DNA from: Rhinopomastus cyanomelas | Taxonomy: Eukaryota; Chordata; Aves; Bucerotiformes; Rhinopomastidae | NCBI GenBank assembly: GCA_013400115.1 | Contig: VXBP01004144.1 | Location: forward strand, 1 to 64,000 | Reading direction: 5' to 3' | DNA length: 64,000 nucleotides | Part shown: in pieces, positions 24,830 through 36,800 of the stretch | How positions within the stretch are numbered: position 1 is the stretch's first letter | How the letters are laid out: the number at the start of each line of letters is the position of its first letter | The notes under the pieces: generated by a model | Database searches by the model: none | Told to the model about the DNA's origin: nothing | What the model saw: only the letters and a program-made list of their open reading frames with translations | Translations under genes and position numbers: made by a program

Positions 24830-25330
24830 GAGGGTGATTGGTGACAGCCAACACCACTTCACTCAGTACGGATAATTTTTGACAATTCTAGTGACAGGGT
24901 TGAAGCACCTGTGGATAAGGACAGAGCAGCTGATATCCACCTGGACTTGTGCAAGGCATTTGATACTGTTTCCCATGACATCCTTGTTTCTGAAATAAAG
25001 AGACATGGATTTGACAGATGAACTGCTTGGTGGATAAGGAATTGGCTAAAGGGTTGAGTTGTTATCAACAGCTCAGTGTCCAGGTAGAGATGAGTGGTGT
25101 TCCTCATGGGTCAGATTTGGTTCTGGTGCATCTTTGTCAGTGGCATGGACAGTGGCATTGAATACACCCTCAGCAAGTTTACCAGTGACACCAAGCTGTG
25201 TGGTGTGCTCAACAAGCTGGAGGGAAGGGAGGCTGTTCCTCTGGATGACAGGTCAGGATTCAGAAATGGGTGTTATCAAACTGCATGAAGTTCAACAAGT
25301 ACAAGTACAAGGTCCTATAGCTGCGTTGGG
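24830..25330 (+). pseudogene. Old CR1-type LINE reverse-transcriptase fragment
   Basis: Plus-strand RT sequence is readable across several frames. Motif A reads DIHLDLCKAFDTVSHDIL near 24935-24985, followed by the RNWLKG region near 25045, then GIEYTLSKF near 25155, and then FTSD where FADD is expected (near 25180). The divergence and many frame breaks mark an older lineage than the other copies. It has no tail and is cut on both sides. Confidence 0.8.
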
Positions 25331-28300
25331 GAAATCCACTGTTGTATGGCTTTTGGGGTTTTTTTCAGTAGCTATTACAGTTATTCTGATGTTTCTGGGT
25401 ACTAGGATATTTATAATTACGGTGTTTAGATCCTAAAGTCAATCAGAATGCTACCGATTCTACTTACGTATAACAAACAAGTAGGTTTTCTGTTTGTACA
25501 TAACACATTCATTTGTAGAAGTCATAAGACAGAGAATATATGTATATGGAAGCTTCTTAGATGCACCAAAACCCAGAAATAGATGGTCAAATTAAAATGC
25601 TTACCCTATACAGCGTAATTTTACAAAGAACATCTTGGTTGGTACAGTCTCAATGCCACATCCTAAGAATAGCCAAACTTTCTGAGAGAGTATGTCACAA
25701 AGAATTTCTTGTAGTCCTTTCAAAAGGTAACTTCATCTCTTCTTTACAGCCATTGCTCTGTTGCTGCATCTAGGTCTGCTCTGAGAGACGTATTCAGTGA
25801 CAGTACTGGTAAGGAGGACAATGGAGAGTCTCTCTAGACATACCTGTAAATTAACTTTCATTGTAGAAAGTCACATTTTTCTGTCTTTGAAATCAGTTGA
25901 ATACCTCCCTGCCTTGCATAACTGAAACTCAAGGACAAGTTACAAATGCCCACATAGCCGACAGCTCACTATTTCCTTAATTTCCCTCGTCCATCCATAC
26001 ACACATGAAATAAAATCCTTTTATTCATTTCAGATACATATATGTAGAATTTTAAAATTGGAAAACACAACTAGAATGTCCACAAACTTGGAGAGATTGT
26101 CCAAGGTCCAAGATCAACGCTGCAGATGTGAAATCAAACTAATTGAAAGTGGGTCAGCCAAAGCAACCTGGACAGCACAGACAAGTCCATACAGTATGTG
26201 AAAGTTGTAGAAGCACATAGATGAGAAAGCACTTTTAAAAGTAGGTTTTGGACGCAGTATTTTAATAATCATACTTTCTCCATGTTCATCAGATTTTAGG
26301 CAATGCCTATTTGCAGTCTACATCTTCTTTTTCCCATTACACTCAGACACAATGTGTAAAGGTAAAGAAGTGTAGAAGAATGTTCTTCACAAAATAATTG
26401 TATGGAAGACTAGCAAGAGTACTCAGTACTCTAACTATCTCTTTGGATGTGAGTGAGGCTTAGAAGCAAGCTCAAGTTCAAAGAAGATCGATTAAGTTAT
26501 CTGCTGTTAAGAGTAGATGAACCCTCTGCTATGAGAGGTCAAAATCTAAGTTTGTCTTTGGAAAAAAGGCACAGATCAAGCCGTCAATTCTTCTGCCTTC
26601 TTTTCTTTGTCTTTACATGAAGATCAAATTACATTTGAAGCAAATTAAAAGAAAAAATGGAATAAAGAAATTATTACGCATAAGAAATCACTATGCCACA
26701 TTACTTAAGGCCTGCTTTAATGTTCTGTACATAATTCAGGTTGACACATCCACTTTGTTTTCTCCATTAAAGCAAGGTGTAAATACCAGAAAATCTGTTC
26801 TGCTAAAAGTAGAGAAATCTTAGCTGTAATCTTTCAAGACTGGACATGACATATTTTGTGACTTGCCTTGGAATTTACTTTTTTTACATTTTTGTTGCTT
26901 TTAAGATACCAAGCCACCAATCACTATTAGCTGTGACTATGGTACTTTATTTGTAAAACTCATTTATGAAAACAGGCTAAGTGCACAAATGCTCATTGTG
27001 AAGATAAAAGAAGTAAAATCCCATCCACATTTAAAGTTCAAGACAAAAGGAGTTAAACTGGATGAGAAAAACAGAGACACTTTCTCACCACACTTCCAAG
27101 TAACTCTCCAAGGCAATCACTTTTTACTGGAGTAATGTAAGGAAAACAAATGGTAAAACACTAAGAGAACTGAAAAACATTGAGATTCAGTTGGGAAAAA
27201 TACCCTCAAGTGTTATATGAAATAAGCTGCGACATATTCCAGAATGCACATAAAACACTACGTGTGGTCTCTGACTAGCAATCACTAAGCTATAGAAAAC
27301 AACTCTGATGGACAGAGATTGGAAGTGACAACAGAGCAAGGAGAAACCTCTATAAAGCTCTTAAATGTAAATAAACATGTACATCCTTATTGGAGAAAGG
27401 ACGACCATAGAACTAGCAAATAGATCAAAAATATGTATTTTTACTTTCTGTAGCACTTCAAGCAAGTTGTTGAAACTTATTGTACCTATTCTTTTAATCT
27501 CTAAAGTGGGTTAAGCAGTTTTGTTTCTTCCCTCATGTTTAAGACCTTCTAATGCCCCTTATAAAGCTGTTGTAGAACTTCAAAGTAACGACTATATCTA
27601 TTGCTTTTAATATATATTCTTTCAGCTGAGTTCATAAAGTACTGGAAGCACATCTGTCCTTAAGAACATCTGCTAATGCATTTGCAAAAGTTTAGGATAA
27701 ATCAAACTGTGTGGTAGCAGCCTCTAAAAAGAGAGTTAGAAAAGGCCGGATACAGAGGCTACAACGCAAAAAGAAGAAAGCAGAATATGCTGTGGATAAC
27801 TTCTTTTCATCTCCACAAGCCGCCATTATTACTGGGAGGATCTAGCAATACTTAGGTCTTGGAAAGACTTTGAATCACCTTTGGTATTTTAGTGCAATAG
27901 ACAAAGATAACATATTTAGCTGCCCCTAAAATAACTTCCTGAAATCCTTTTTGAATCAGAACACTGAATTATCTGTATTAATATTTGACATATTTTCATC
28001 AACTTTGCAATAGTTTTTGTCAGTTGTTTAACAGGGACTAGAAAGCTGTATGTTCAGAAACCAAGAAATGTTACCTTTACAAGTGCTACACAACATTAAT
28101 TCAGTCCTTTTGTGTGACGGATACACGGTGTCTGAAATTATATGATCATGTTCTGTTTTCTCACAGCAAGATCTGTCTGGATTAAGCACACAGAATGGGT
28201 GATGTTTTCTAAACGAAAATGATTACATAACAACTGAGGCTTCCTTCATGAGACTACAGTCAACCTCCTGTGTTAGTTTTAAGGTGTGTGATGAATGAGA

Positions 28301-28785
28301 CAGAAAAAGACAGACCTGTGGTTAAAGTAGGTGAAGCAGATCCCACCCTGAAGACCTACAGTTCATCCTTGTCTCCGAGCTCCTGTGTAAGGCTGGAAAC
28401 ATACTTTAGACAAAATGTTTAGATGGTCACTAGTTTTTCTTTTCTTGGTCCTGGGCATTTCAGGTTCCTGGGCATCATAGCTCAGTTTAGGTGATTCCCT
28501 TCAGAAGTAGTATCCTTGATACCATGCCTACAGCAGGTGAAATGTCAAACTCTTTCCCTAAAATACAAGAAATTACAGTCTGCAAGGAGAAAGTGTTAGG
28601 CCCTTTTAAATAACAACTGCACAAATATTATTTCCTAATTGTATTCTTGAGAATAGATGCTATCCTCTTGAAATGTCAGATCAGCCAGCATGTAATTCAA
28701 CTTGAAAATATTTTTTTAAATATTTAAAAATAGTTGAAAATATTTTTAAAAAGGGGGGAAAAAGTGAAAAAAAGTGAAAAAAGGG
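25331..28785. other. Unique AT-rich DNA without recognisable genes
   Basis: I see no coding gene, RNA gene or interspersed repeat. At 28700-28790 there is a low-complexity A/T tract with two copies of TTGAAAATATTTTT. Confidence 0.5.
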
Positions 28786-28842
28786 ACAAATCATAGAATC
28801 ATAGAATCGTTAGGGATTGGAAAGGACCTCGAAAGATCATCT
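28786..28842 (-). repeat. Very short CR1 LINE 3' end
   Basis: Only the tail (two ATCATAGA units as seen on the plus strand) and about 35 bases of 3' UTR (GGGATTGGAAAGGACCTCG) are present. This is an extreme 5' truncation next to an A-rich tract. Confidence 0.85.
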
Positions 28843-30959
28843 AAATTTCTAAGAGGAAGTAGGAGCCTGCCCTTCATGTAAGTCATGCTATAAGTGGTGC
28901 TACCTATTGTAGAGCATTACTTATTCTTTATAGGGGTTATAACTGGTTTTGAAAAAACTACAGTGAATAAGTATCTACTGTACAGGATAGATATTCCTGT
29001 TGATTATGCTGAAACTGCTACAACATTGCTCTCCTAATCAACAGTGTCTTTAATCTAAAAAGCAAGGAAAGATTCAGGCTTTGCTCCTACTCTCTGGAAT
29101 TTCACAACTACCTGCAAAATACAAGACAAGGAGACAATACACTTTTGCAAAGGTGTATGGCAGGTCTGTGACACAGTTTGGGTCTGTACAATCGCTTTTG
29201 AGTTAGTCTTGGCACTACAGGTGAAAATACATTTTCATTTTCTCCAGTATGACAGGACATGTACTGATAGGTCAGTCACAGCAGCAACATAAAGAAACAA
29301 GAGTCACTGTGCAGGTGGGTGGCACACTATTTTAACAAGGGCTCTACAGTTTTAGGGCTTTCACAGAACATACCACAGAGTCAGCAAAATTGAAAGCAAG
29401 AACTCAATTCAAATTTACAATTCTATTGTGTATGTGACTAGAAGTGTTATTCTGAAAAATGCAAAATTCTGGAAAATCTTGGAGCTTGTCCAGTCTGGAG
29501 TCTAATGATTATGTTAGCTATTTTGCTGCTGATCCTTTGAGCAGAAATGTCTTATTCCACAATGTTTATCCTGTAATCCCATACTGTCAACCTAAGAATC
29601 AGAACTCCCAACAGCCAACTTGCCTCCAGCTATTTTACCTCCTCAGCAGCTTTCAAGAGGTTGCAATATACTGTCAATACAAAAGCCACTGGCTTATTGA
29701 CAGATGGAAGAAAGGAAAAAGAAAAAGAAGATTTTAAAAAGCTGAATTAAATATCAAGCAAGATAACAAAGGAATGACTTCATGAGGCATTACTAGTTTT
29801 CATCGAAAATTACTTAAAATCTTTAAAGCTAAAGTAACTGTAAACTATTAATAACTATGTTACACTTCATTGGCTGTTTGAAAAGTAGATCACAGTTTAG
29901 ATAATTTCTATACGTATATAGATTATCACTGTAATCTACCAGTTTATTGCATATAGGAACTTGTTCTTCAAACACCTAGCTCCAGCTGAAAAAAAAAATC
30001 TCACTTTTTCAAAAAAGTAATTTCCCTGCTTAAAAACTCACTGCTGGTCTTAAATTTAGCTGAGTAGCTCTCCAACTATGTGATTTTGGGCATTGTCACC
30101 TACTACATATGCCATGGCCATTGCAAGGCTAAACTTTACTATGCACTTTCACATACGTGAATCAAAGCCAATAAACTGTTACAGCTTTCTGAAAGCTGTA
30201 TCTGTAGTGTAGCAGGTGACCACGGCTTTTGTGAGCTAACGTTACAGCACTTCATTTTTAATCTGAGTCAAGCCAGGCTGGACACCCTCTCCATGGGAGG
30301 ATGTGAACTTGTCGAAGCTTTAACCACTAGGGGGCTGTGTGAACACAATTTTTTGCCAACTTCTTGGCCCTTCACTGGTTCAAAAGGACAACTACGTTTT
30401 TACGAACGATAAAATGTGACTCTGAAATAATTAACTAGGCTTTTTCTTATCTCTTCTCTTTGGCAGAAAATGCATCAGATCGTGGCTAATTAGACCTGAA
30501 GACTTTTTAGAGTGACTGTAAACTACTCAAATCCTTTGTTGGTTGTGGTGCTTGTATTAAAAACATAAAAGAGAATCCTGAAGAAAGAAAAATCTGTTTG
30601 GATAATTGTTTGAGCCTGAAACATGCTCTCTACAGATCAAGGTTTGAAACTAATCCTGATGAAGTGTGAACACTTCAAATCCTGTTCATAAGCCCATACA
30701 TATTACGCCTAATGAATGCATCTGACCAATACCCAGAAAACAGAACAGCATTTACAAAGGAACACAGATAATGTGGACATAAATCCCATCTGCTTTTGTG
30801 AAAATGTGGTTTTGATACCAGTATTATTTACCTTTTCCTTTTATGACAGGAAATGCACAAATATTAGAGGTGCAAAGGTCCAGCAAAAAAGCCTGGAAAG
30901 TCGGTAATTCCCAGGGATGTGCCATTCATTGCAGTAGGAGTTTGCTGTGGATTTAGTCC
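28843..30959. other. Unique DNA upstream of the CpG island
   Basis: No gene is recognised. A CTCF-like motif at 30324-30337 is listed separately. The base composition changes to CpG-rich after about 30960. Confidence 0.5.
30324..30337 (+). promoter_or_regulatory. CTCF-like motif
   Basis: The sequence CCACTAGGGGGCTG fits the vertebrate CTCF core at 13 of 14 positions. It lies about 650 bases to the left of the CpG island, where an insulator or loop anchor would be plausible. Binding is inferred from the motif alone. Confidence 0.5.
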
Positions 30960-31408
30960 ACAGTGAATGCAGGAAAAACCAGAAGCGCCTCCTCTGAAGC
31001 GCCTGCTAAGTCATCCGAGCGTCCAGTCACACCAAGAGGGTGCAGGAGGCAAAATGCGATAGTATTCGCACTTCAGGTCACCTGAAGAGTTCACCTCGTG
31101 TTAAAGATCCGCTTCTGGTCTTGTATTTGTCCAGGCCCGGGGGAAGCAAGAGGCCCGTTTTGAGGTGACCCTTGGGGCGTTCGCCAGCAGGACGCGAGGT
31201 CGGGCGGGCGGGCGAGGCCGTGGTACCTGCGAACAGACCGTGACACCCGCTGTCATCTTCCCTGCCTCGGGACACCCATGACAGGCGCTTTAGGGACGTA
31301 ACACCCCTTCAGCGCCGTTTGCGGGGCGAGCGGGAGGTGGGGCGAGCATGTGGAAGAACGCCTCGAATCGTCCGCCAGCGGGACTAAGGGAATGTTTGGC
31401 CACGNGCA

Positions 31409-31434
31409 GCCGCCGCCGCCGCCGCCGCCGCCGC
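31409..31434. repeat. GCC trinucleotide repeat
   Basis: About eight GCC units lie in the CpG island, four bases after an N at 31405. On the plus strand one frame would read polyproline, but there is no evidence that it is translated. Confidence 0.9.
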
Positions 31435-32180
31435 AGAGTCCCGGGAGCTCGATGGAGCAATGGGTGGGAAGAGGGAAACCGGCACTACGAGTGAAAACTT
31501 TCCATCTGCCTAACTTTTCGCTTCCCTTCTAACGCTGTAACGCTCTCCCGCTCTCCCCGTGACTCCTCCTTATCCCCTCCGCGGGGCTACGCTTCTCCTT
31601 CTGCCCANAGTTTTTTACTGCTTATTTCATGTGCGGTCCAAATGCACGTCTCCTTACAGCAGGAGTTTGGCAAAGCAGGGTTTGGACTTTCACGACCTCG
31701 TCAAAAATTTAAACTCTGAATGACTGAGGACCTCGTTGACTCGTAGTACGTTTGTGTGGGTTGTGATGTGAGGATAGGTTAAAGAGCTGCGAGGAACAAC
31801 TACGGTTGTAGCCATGACCAAACTTGACATGCATAATAGTAACGGTTTGTATTAACAAGTGAGCTGACCTCAGCTAGCAATGAACAGTGANNGGGAGAGA
31901 CCGCAGCGCTTGCGAGGAGGACCCGGGCAGAGAGGCGGGAAAGGGGAAAGGCGGGGGATAGGGAAGCGGGAGGCAGAGAGGGGCCCCGACCGCCCTCGCC
32001 ACGAAGCTGGCAGTGGCCGCTGGGCGTTTTTGACAGCTGGGTGCAGGCGGCCTCTGCCACAGACCCTGCCTGGCACCGAAAGTTTTGGGGGGAGGGACGA
32101 GGCACACAAGGGCCCTTTTGCGCGCCCCCCCCCCCNGCTTTCAGTCATCTTCTGTCACCTCAGTCCAGGGATGTTGCAAG

Positions 32181-32452
32181 TCTGTCTTGTGTGCCTTGAA
32201 TGCCTACGTGCATGTGCATAGACGCAGGTGTGAGTGTATGCATATATATGTGTGTGTGTGTTTGTATATACAGCGTTCAAACCGTACAGTGTAAGTCGAA
32301 TGGAGAGCTTGAAATGGAGGGTTTGTATTTTTCCCTGCTCTCTGTAACATGACATGTCTTGTTTCACTGATCAAAGCCACAAATGGAGTGTAGGAGATGC
32401 AACTGTCAAATGTAGCCAACAAAAAAAAAGGGGGGGGGGAAAGCAGCATGTG
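32181..32452 (+). repeat. 272-bp exact duplicate, copy 1
   Basis: This block, starting TCTGTCTTGTGTGCC and ending GCAGCATGTG, is identical to 33545-33816, including the TG repeat and the A9-G10 homopolymer. Copy 1 ends at a single N (32453). Confidence 0.95.
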
Positions 32453-32467
32453 NCCAGCCCAAGAACC

Positions 32468-32485
32468 CAACAACAACAACAACAA
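32468..32485 (+). repeat. CAA trinucleotide repeat
   Basis: Six CAA units lie just after the single N at 32453, at the left end of the segment whose placement is doubtful. Confidence 0.85.
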
Positions 32486-32499
32486 ACTAACCTGTGGAA

Positions 32500-32883
32500 G
32501 CTCTGACCCGGACTTGGGTTCCCTCCTCCCATCACTTCCAGCTCTCCGCTGAGAGCTATTTCTTTATCTTTCTGCTACTCGGGATGAACTTTGGGGGGTG
32601 AAGTTTTGGAAGAGTCGGAGAGAGAGGGCAGGGGGAGAGGTTCTCGATACCGATTTTTTTTTATTTTGGGGGGTGGTTCGCAGTGTTTTTGTTTTAAAAT
32701 CTGTATTTTTTAGTTCAAAACTCTTGAAACGAGGGGACCTTGGGGCAGTGGAGAGAGAGTGAGAGAAAGGGGGAAACAGCGAGAGGTGCAGAAAGCCCAG
32801 AGGCAGGAGGAAGGGTGCAGGCACTGGCGCTGAGACGAGATCGAGGGACAGGGGGTGCACTTGACAACCAGCATGCAGAGATG
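32500..32883 (+). other. Candidate first exon ending in a splice donor
   Basis: A CpG-rich, purine-rich leader-like sequence ends at 32883 with ATG|GTAAGA, a good match to the vertebrate 5' splice site. An ATG at 32873 (A at -3) would start a frame of Met-Gln-Arg and then split a codon in phase 2. A second ATG at 32881 is the last codon before the junction. The transcription start is unknown, and I do not recognise the gene. If the exon is non-coding, the ATG positions are irrelevant. Confidence 0.35.
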
Positions 32884-33520
32884 GTAAGAAGTTTCCAGCA
32901 GCCTTTCGTTTTCATTCTAGCCTTTACTTCGGTTTGATTTGATTAATAAATCGTGCAGTAACACAAGCAGCCCCGCTCGCTATCCGGTGTGTCTCAGCCT
33001 TCCAATAAACAAGCGGCAGGGCAAAGAGAAGAAGGAGGATGATAATAAATCAGCCCTGTGCTGTTGTGGATTGGGAAAAAAAAAATCTAAGACGTTGCGC
33101 TAAAACTTTTGAGTTTGGAGGGTTGAAACGGAATGACCACATGTTTCTTGCCGCCTGCTTCCCTCCACTAACACCGAGGGACTAGTGTGAAAACAACGTG
33201 TGCGCACGGAAGCAGGGGGAGTGGAGTGGGGTCGAATCGGACATACGGTGGTCTGATCCTTTTTGGACACCACCTGACGCGGGAAAGAGTAAGGTTTGCA
33301 CACCACGTGAAGGTAACCTTTGAGAGCGGGGAAGGAGCTTTGCGTTTGCTTGTGAACCAGCTCCGGGGGCAGGGAGACAGAAGTGTAAATCCACCTTCTC
33401 TCCGTAACTCTTCTTTTTGTTGTGCATGTGCTTGGCAGTTTGCACCTCTCCAATCAGTGATTGTTGCAGACTTGCGCTGATGCGCTAACTGTAAAAGGGG
33501 GGTGGGGGTTGGGGAGTGGG

Positions 33521-33544
33521 NNNNNNNNNNNNNNNNNNNNNNNN
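33521..33544. other. Assembly gap (24 N)
   Basis: The N run separates the CpG-rich segment ending at 33520 from copy 2 of the exact 272-bp duplicate. Confidence 0.98.
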
Positions 33545-33816
33545 TCTGTCTTGTGTGCCTTGAATGCCTACGTGCATGTGCATAGACGCAGGTGTGAGTG
33601 TATGCATATATATGTGTGTGTGTGTTTGTATATACAGCGTTCAAACCGTACAGTGTAAGTCGAATGGAGAGCTTGAAATGGAGGGTTTGTATTTTTCCCT
33701 GCTCTCTGTAACATGACATGTCTTGTTTCACTGATCAAAGCCACAAATGGAGTGTAGGAGATGCAACTGTCAAATGTAGCCAACAAAAAAAAAGGGGGGG
33801 GGGAAAGCAGCATGTG
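33545..33816 (+). repeat. 272-bp exact duplicate, copy 2
   Basis: It is identical to 32181-32452. It begins directly at the gap and continues without interruption into the unique sequence of the right half (CCTAGGACTG), so this copy has the natural right-hand context. Confidence 0.95.
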
Positions 33817-36800
33817 CCTAGGACTGTGGTTACAGTAATACTGACAGAAATTAAAGTGGTTTTGAAAGCAGCATGCGATTCATGATGGTTCCCATTTACC
33901 CTAGAGTCAAGCTGTTGTAAAATTGGTGCACAGAAGACATCATGTAATAATCCGGTGTACCCAGGATTAAAGTGGCAACGAGTGTCTTCTTGCATGTGTG
34001 TCTGGCCAGAACTTAAAATGTTTTGAAGCTATTTTTAAGTAAGAAATCAAAGCAGGATATTACATATTTCTTTTCTTAACCTTTATTTTAGCCATGCATA
34101 GCAGTCATTGAAATTTTTTTTTGTGAAAGTGGGCTTTTATTTCTTAGTATCTTCCATTTCCTTCCTTTATTATAACCCATGTCTGCAGTCAAATTTTAAA
34201 ATGGGGTAGCTTTTTTTATCACAGTTTCAGTGTACAAATAGTCACAGTTTAATTACTGAGTTCATTTCAGACAATAATATTTAATAAGGGAAATCAGGAC
34301 ATCTGTACAAGAATACCAAGTTCCTGTAAAAGTATGTGGAACTTTCCTTGCCTTTAAAGGTGCAGGAATTTTTAATCAGAAATTCATTGGGGCATATGAG
34401 GTGTCTGATACACTGTAGTTTCGTTTTAAGCTGTTCAGTATTAATGAAACGTCTAGCTCCATGTGTGTTCTGCTTGTGCTTTAAATTCATAAACCGCATT
34501 AATTTTAAAATCTGCTCACTATATATTTTAAATAAACAATTTTTACCTGATGTGGACACAGGGAAATGTAAATTATAAACTAGTTTGTTCTGAGTACGTC
34601 TTGAAAGTCCATTTAAGTCCTGAGTGTCAAAGTATTCCTTAAGCTCACATCTTACACACGTAACAGAAAAATCCTGCCTTTGCACATTATTTTTTAAAAA
34701 TACAATACTGAGGCATTTTAGGGAAGAAGACTGAGCAGGTCTGTGTCTTTAATCACACTGTGTTTTTATTATTGAGGTATTGGTGAAAGACAGGCATGTG
34801 ATTACATTAAACACAAAGTAAGGGAACTGACAAAAGCAGAGAAGAGTACTGCTATATTAAAATGTGTTACAGTTTGAATTTCTAGAGCGTTTTTGAGTTC
34901 AGTGCTTTACATAACATTTTGTCCTAATCTTGCTTGCTGTCAGAGATGTTTCATGGTTGTGCAATTGCTGCAGTCAAGAATGCCAATTTGCATTCCAGGA
35001 GTGTCATTTGATTACTTTTATCTACACAGCTAGAAGACCAGCCCAGACCTCTCATTTCATCTTGCCATGTCACGAGTCAGTGCTGTGTCGTCTTTTCAAA
35101 AATCTGCCTGATTTATACAAGAAAGAAAAGTACTTTCATGTTGCAGCCGCAGTCCCCTGCTAACTTGTCAGCAGCAGGATATGATTCACTTGGGCCCAGA
35201 AGAATGGTGCAGAGACGAGGGTTAGGCAGTTCAATAAGCCCATGGACAGGTAGTGTGTGACGTCCCAAGAGAGCTTAAGTTAATGAAGAACAGGTCTGCT
35301 TAGTTCTTCACACTCTGACCTGGTGCTGTCCCCACAGTTTTCTCATTTGATCTTTCCCAGCAAATTGATCTTTTCTAGTACTTTTTTGCCTTCCAAGTTA
35401 GTCCTTGTGGGACTGAAATTAGCAGAGCAACTTAAGTTGGATAATACAGCTGTTCAGAAAAGAAGAAATTGGACACAAGCTCATAAAGGGGGGAAGGGAA
35501 AGCAAGCTGTTCTTTCTGTTGTTACTCAAAATGTAATTTTATTTTTTTTCTTTTAGAAAAAGTCGCAGTGTCCATATTACTTTGGAAGTCACTTATTTAT
35601 AGCCTGTATGGATGGTCCATTGCACGCTGCATTAAATGTGTATAGTTTAAATAAAACAAACATGCTTGCAGCATAGCCTGCAGTTTGCTTTGGTACTTGT
35701 CAGTTGAACTTGCTTGTTAGAAATGATTTGCTAGTCTGTAATGAGGCTTTTACAGTTGCTGTAATACATTTTAAGTATCAATTGCACATGCCAGCTACAT
35801 TATTTATAGCCTGCTAAATAACTGTAATTCCATAGTATCCAATACTGAAATGCAGTGGAGATTAAACAATAAAAGCCATTACAAATGGTATGTGTAAATA
35901 TTATGGTAGGTGAAAATACAGTCAGCAAATTACCACTGGCATTATTGGTTTGTGGAAAACCAGTGTATACAAACAAATTGGTTTTAAACTAAGACTCTGT
36001 ACTCAAAATCTGAGTTCTAAAATGGGGCTATGGTGTTATCTATCTTTTTTTTTCATTATTTTACACTTAGTAATTGGAAAATGGAATGGAGGTGTGTTTG
36101 TGTGTGTATCTCACATACATAGATGTCTAGGTTGTCAAACAATGTAAGGTTCCAAGCTAGAATTTGGTAAATTCTAAGTGAGTTGGGAATGATTAAAAGG
36201 GTCTTTAGTATGCTGCCCAATATGTAGTGTTTAACTTTCTGTGTTTTCTAGCAGATGTTCTCACATATTATCCATGTCCTTTTAAGATGTAGAATTGAAA
36301 ACATTGCAGATTGAAAACAAGAACACTTACTATGAAAGGGAAGTAATTGTGCTAGCTCTTTCTCAGCATTGCATTTGAGAATGGGAAGGAACTGTAAAGA
36401 ATAATTGGTCAGTTATGCAAACTCTGCAGAGCTAGAGGGAGCTTCATGATTTTATTACATATGTCATAGGTAGAAAAAGAGGAAAAGATATTAAGAAGGG
36501 AGAAACCAGATCTAGAACTTAAACATTGAGGTGGATTTATTTTACGTTATGTATACATATATGGCAATGGGACTTGGGGCTAACTGCAGATCTCAGCCAC
36601 CAGTAAACAGAAATGAGCAACATAAATGAGCAACAATAAAGTTAACAACATTAGAACAAGTCCAAGTAAAACATTGGATTTTACCCAAGAATAAAATCTG
36701 TATTTTTTTCTCCTCAAAATGGGGGTTTCTTGAAAGATGGGAGTATGTGGGAGTATCCTTTTTGTTCTGTTGCATATTGGACACTGTCACCAGAACTTTA

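Larger units (their letters stand above)
30960..33520. promoter_or_regulatory. CpG island, probable promoter region
   Basis: CpG dinucleotides are dense here and scarce elsewhere in the window. The part from 31190 to 31440 has GC-box sequences (overlapping GGGCGGG at 31202-31213) and a GCC repeat. The part from 32500 to 33400 has purine-rich leader-like sequence and a good splice donor. I see no TATA box in a convincing position. The island contains Ns at 31405, 31608, 31891-31892, 32136 and 32453, and its internal order is doubtful because of the exact duplication flanking the gap at 33521-33544. The gene it serves cannot be named from this window. Confidence 0.75.

Noticed and set aside
31350..31532. 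Frame with a polyproline run in the CpG island
   Set aside because: The polyproline comes from the GCC repeat and the frame crosses an N, with no evidence of translation.
32155..33731. Several His/Thr- and Cys-rich frames around the duplicated block
   Set aside because: They are produced by the TG/CA repeat and appear twice only because of the exact duplication at the gap.
34281..34685. Open frame of 134 codons on the minus strand
   Set aside because: No family is recognised, and it runs against the inferred transcription direction of the right half.
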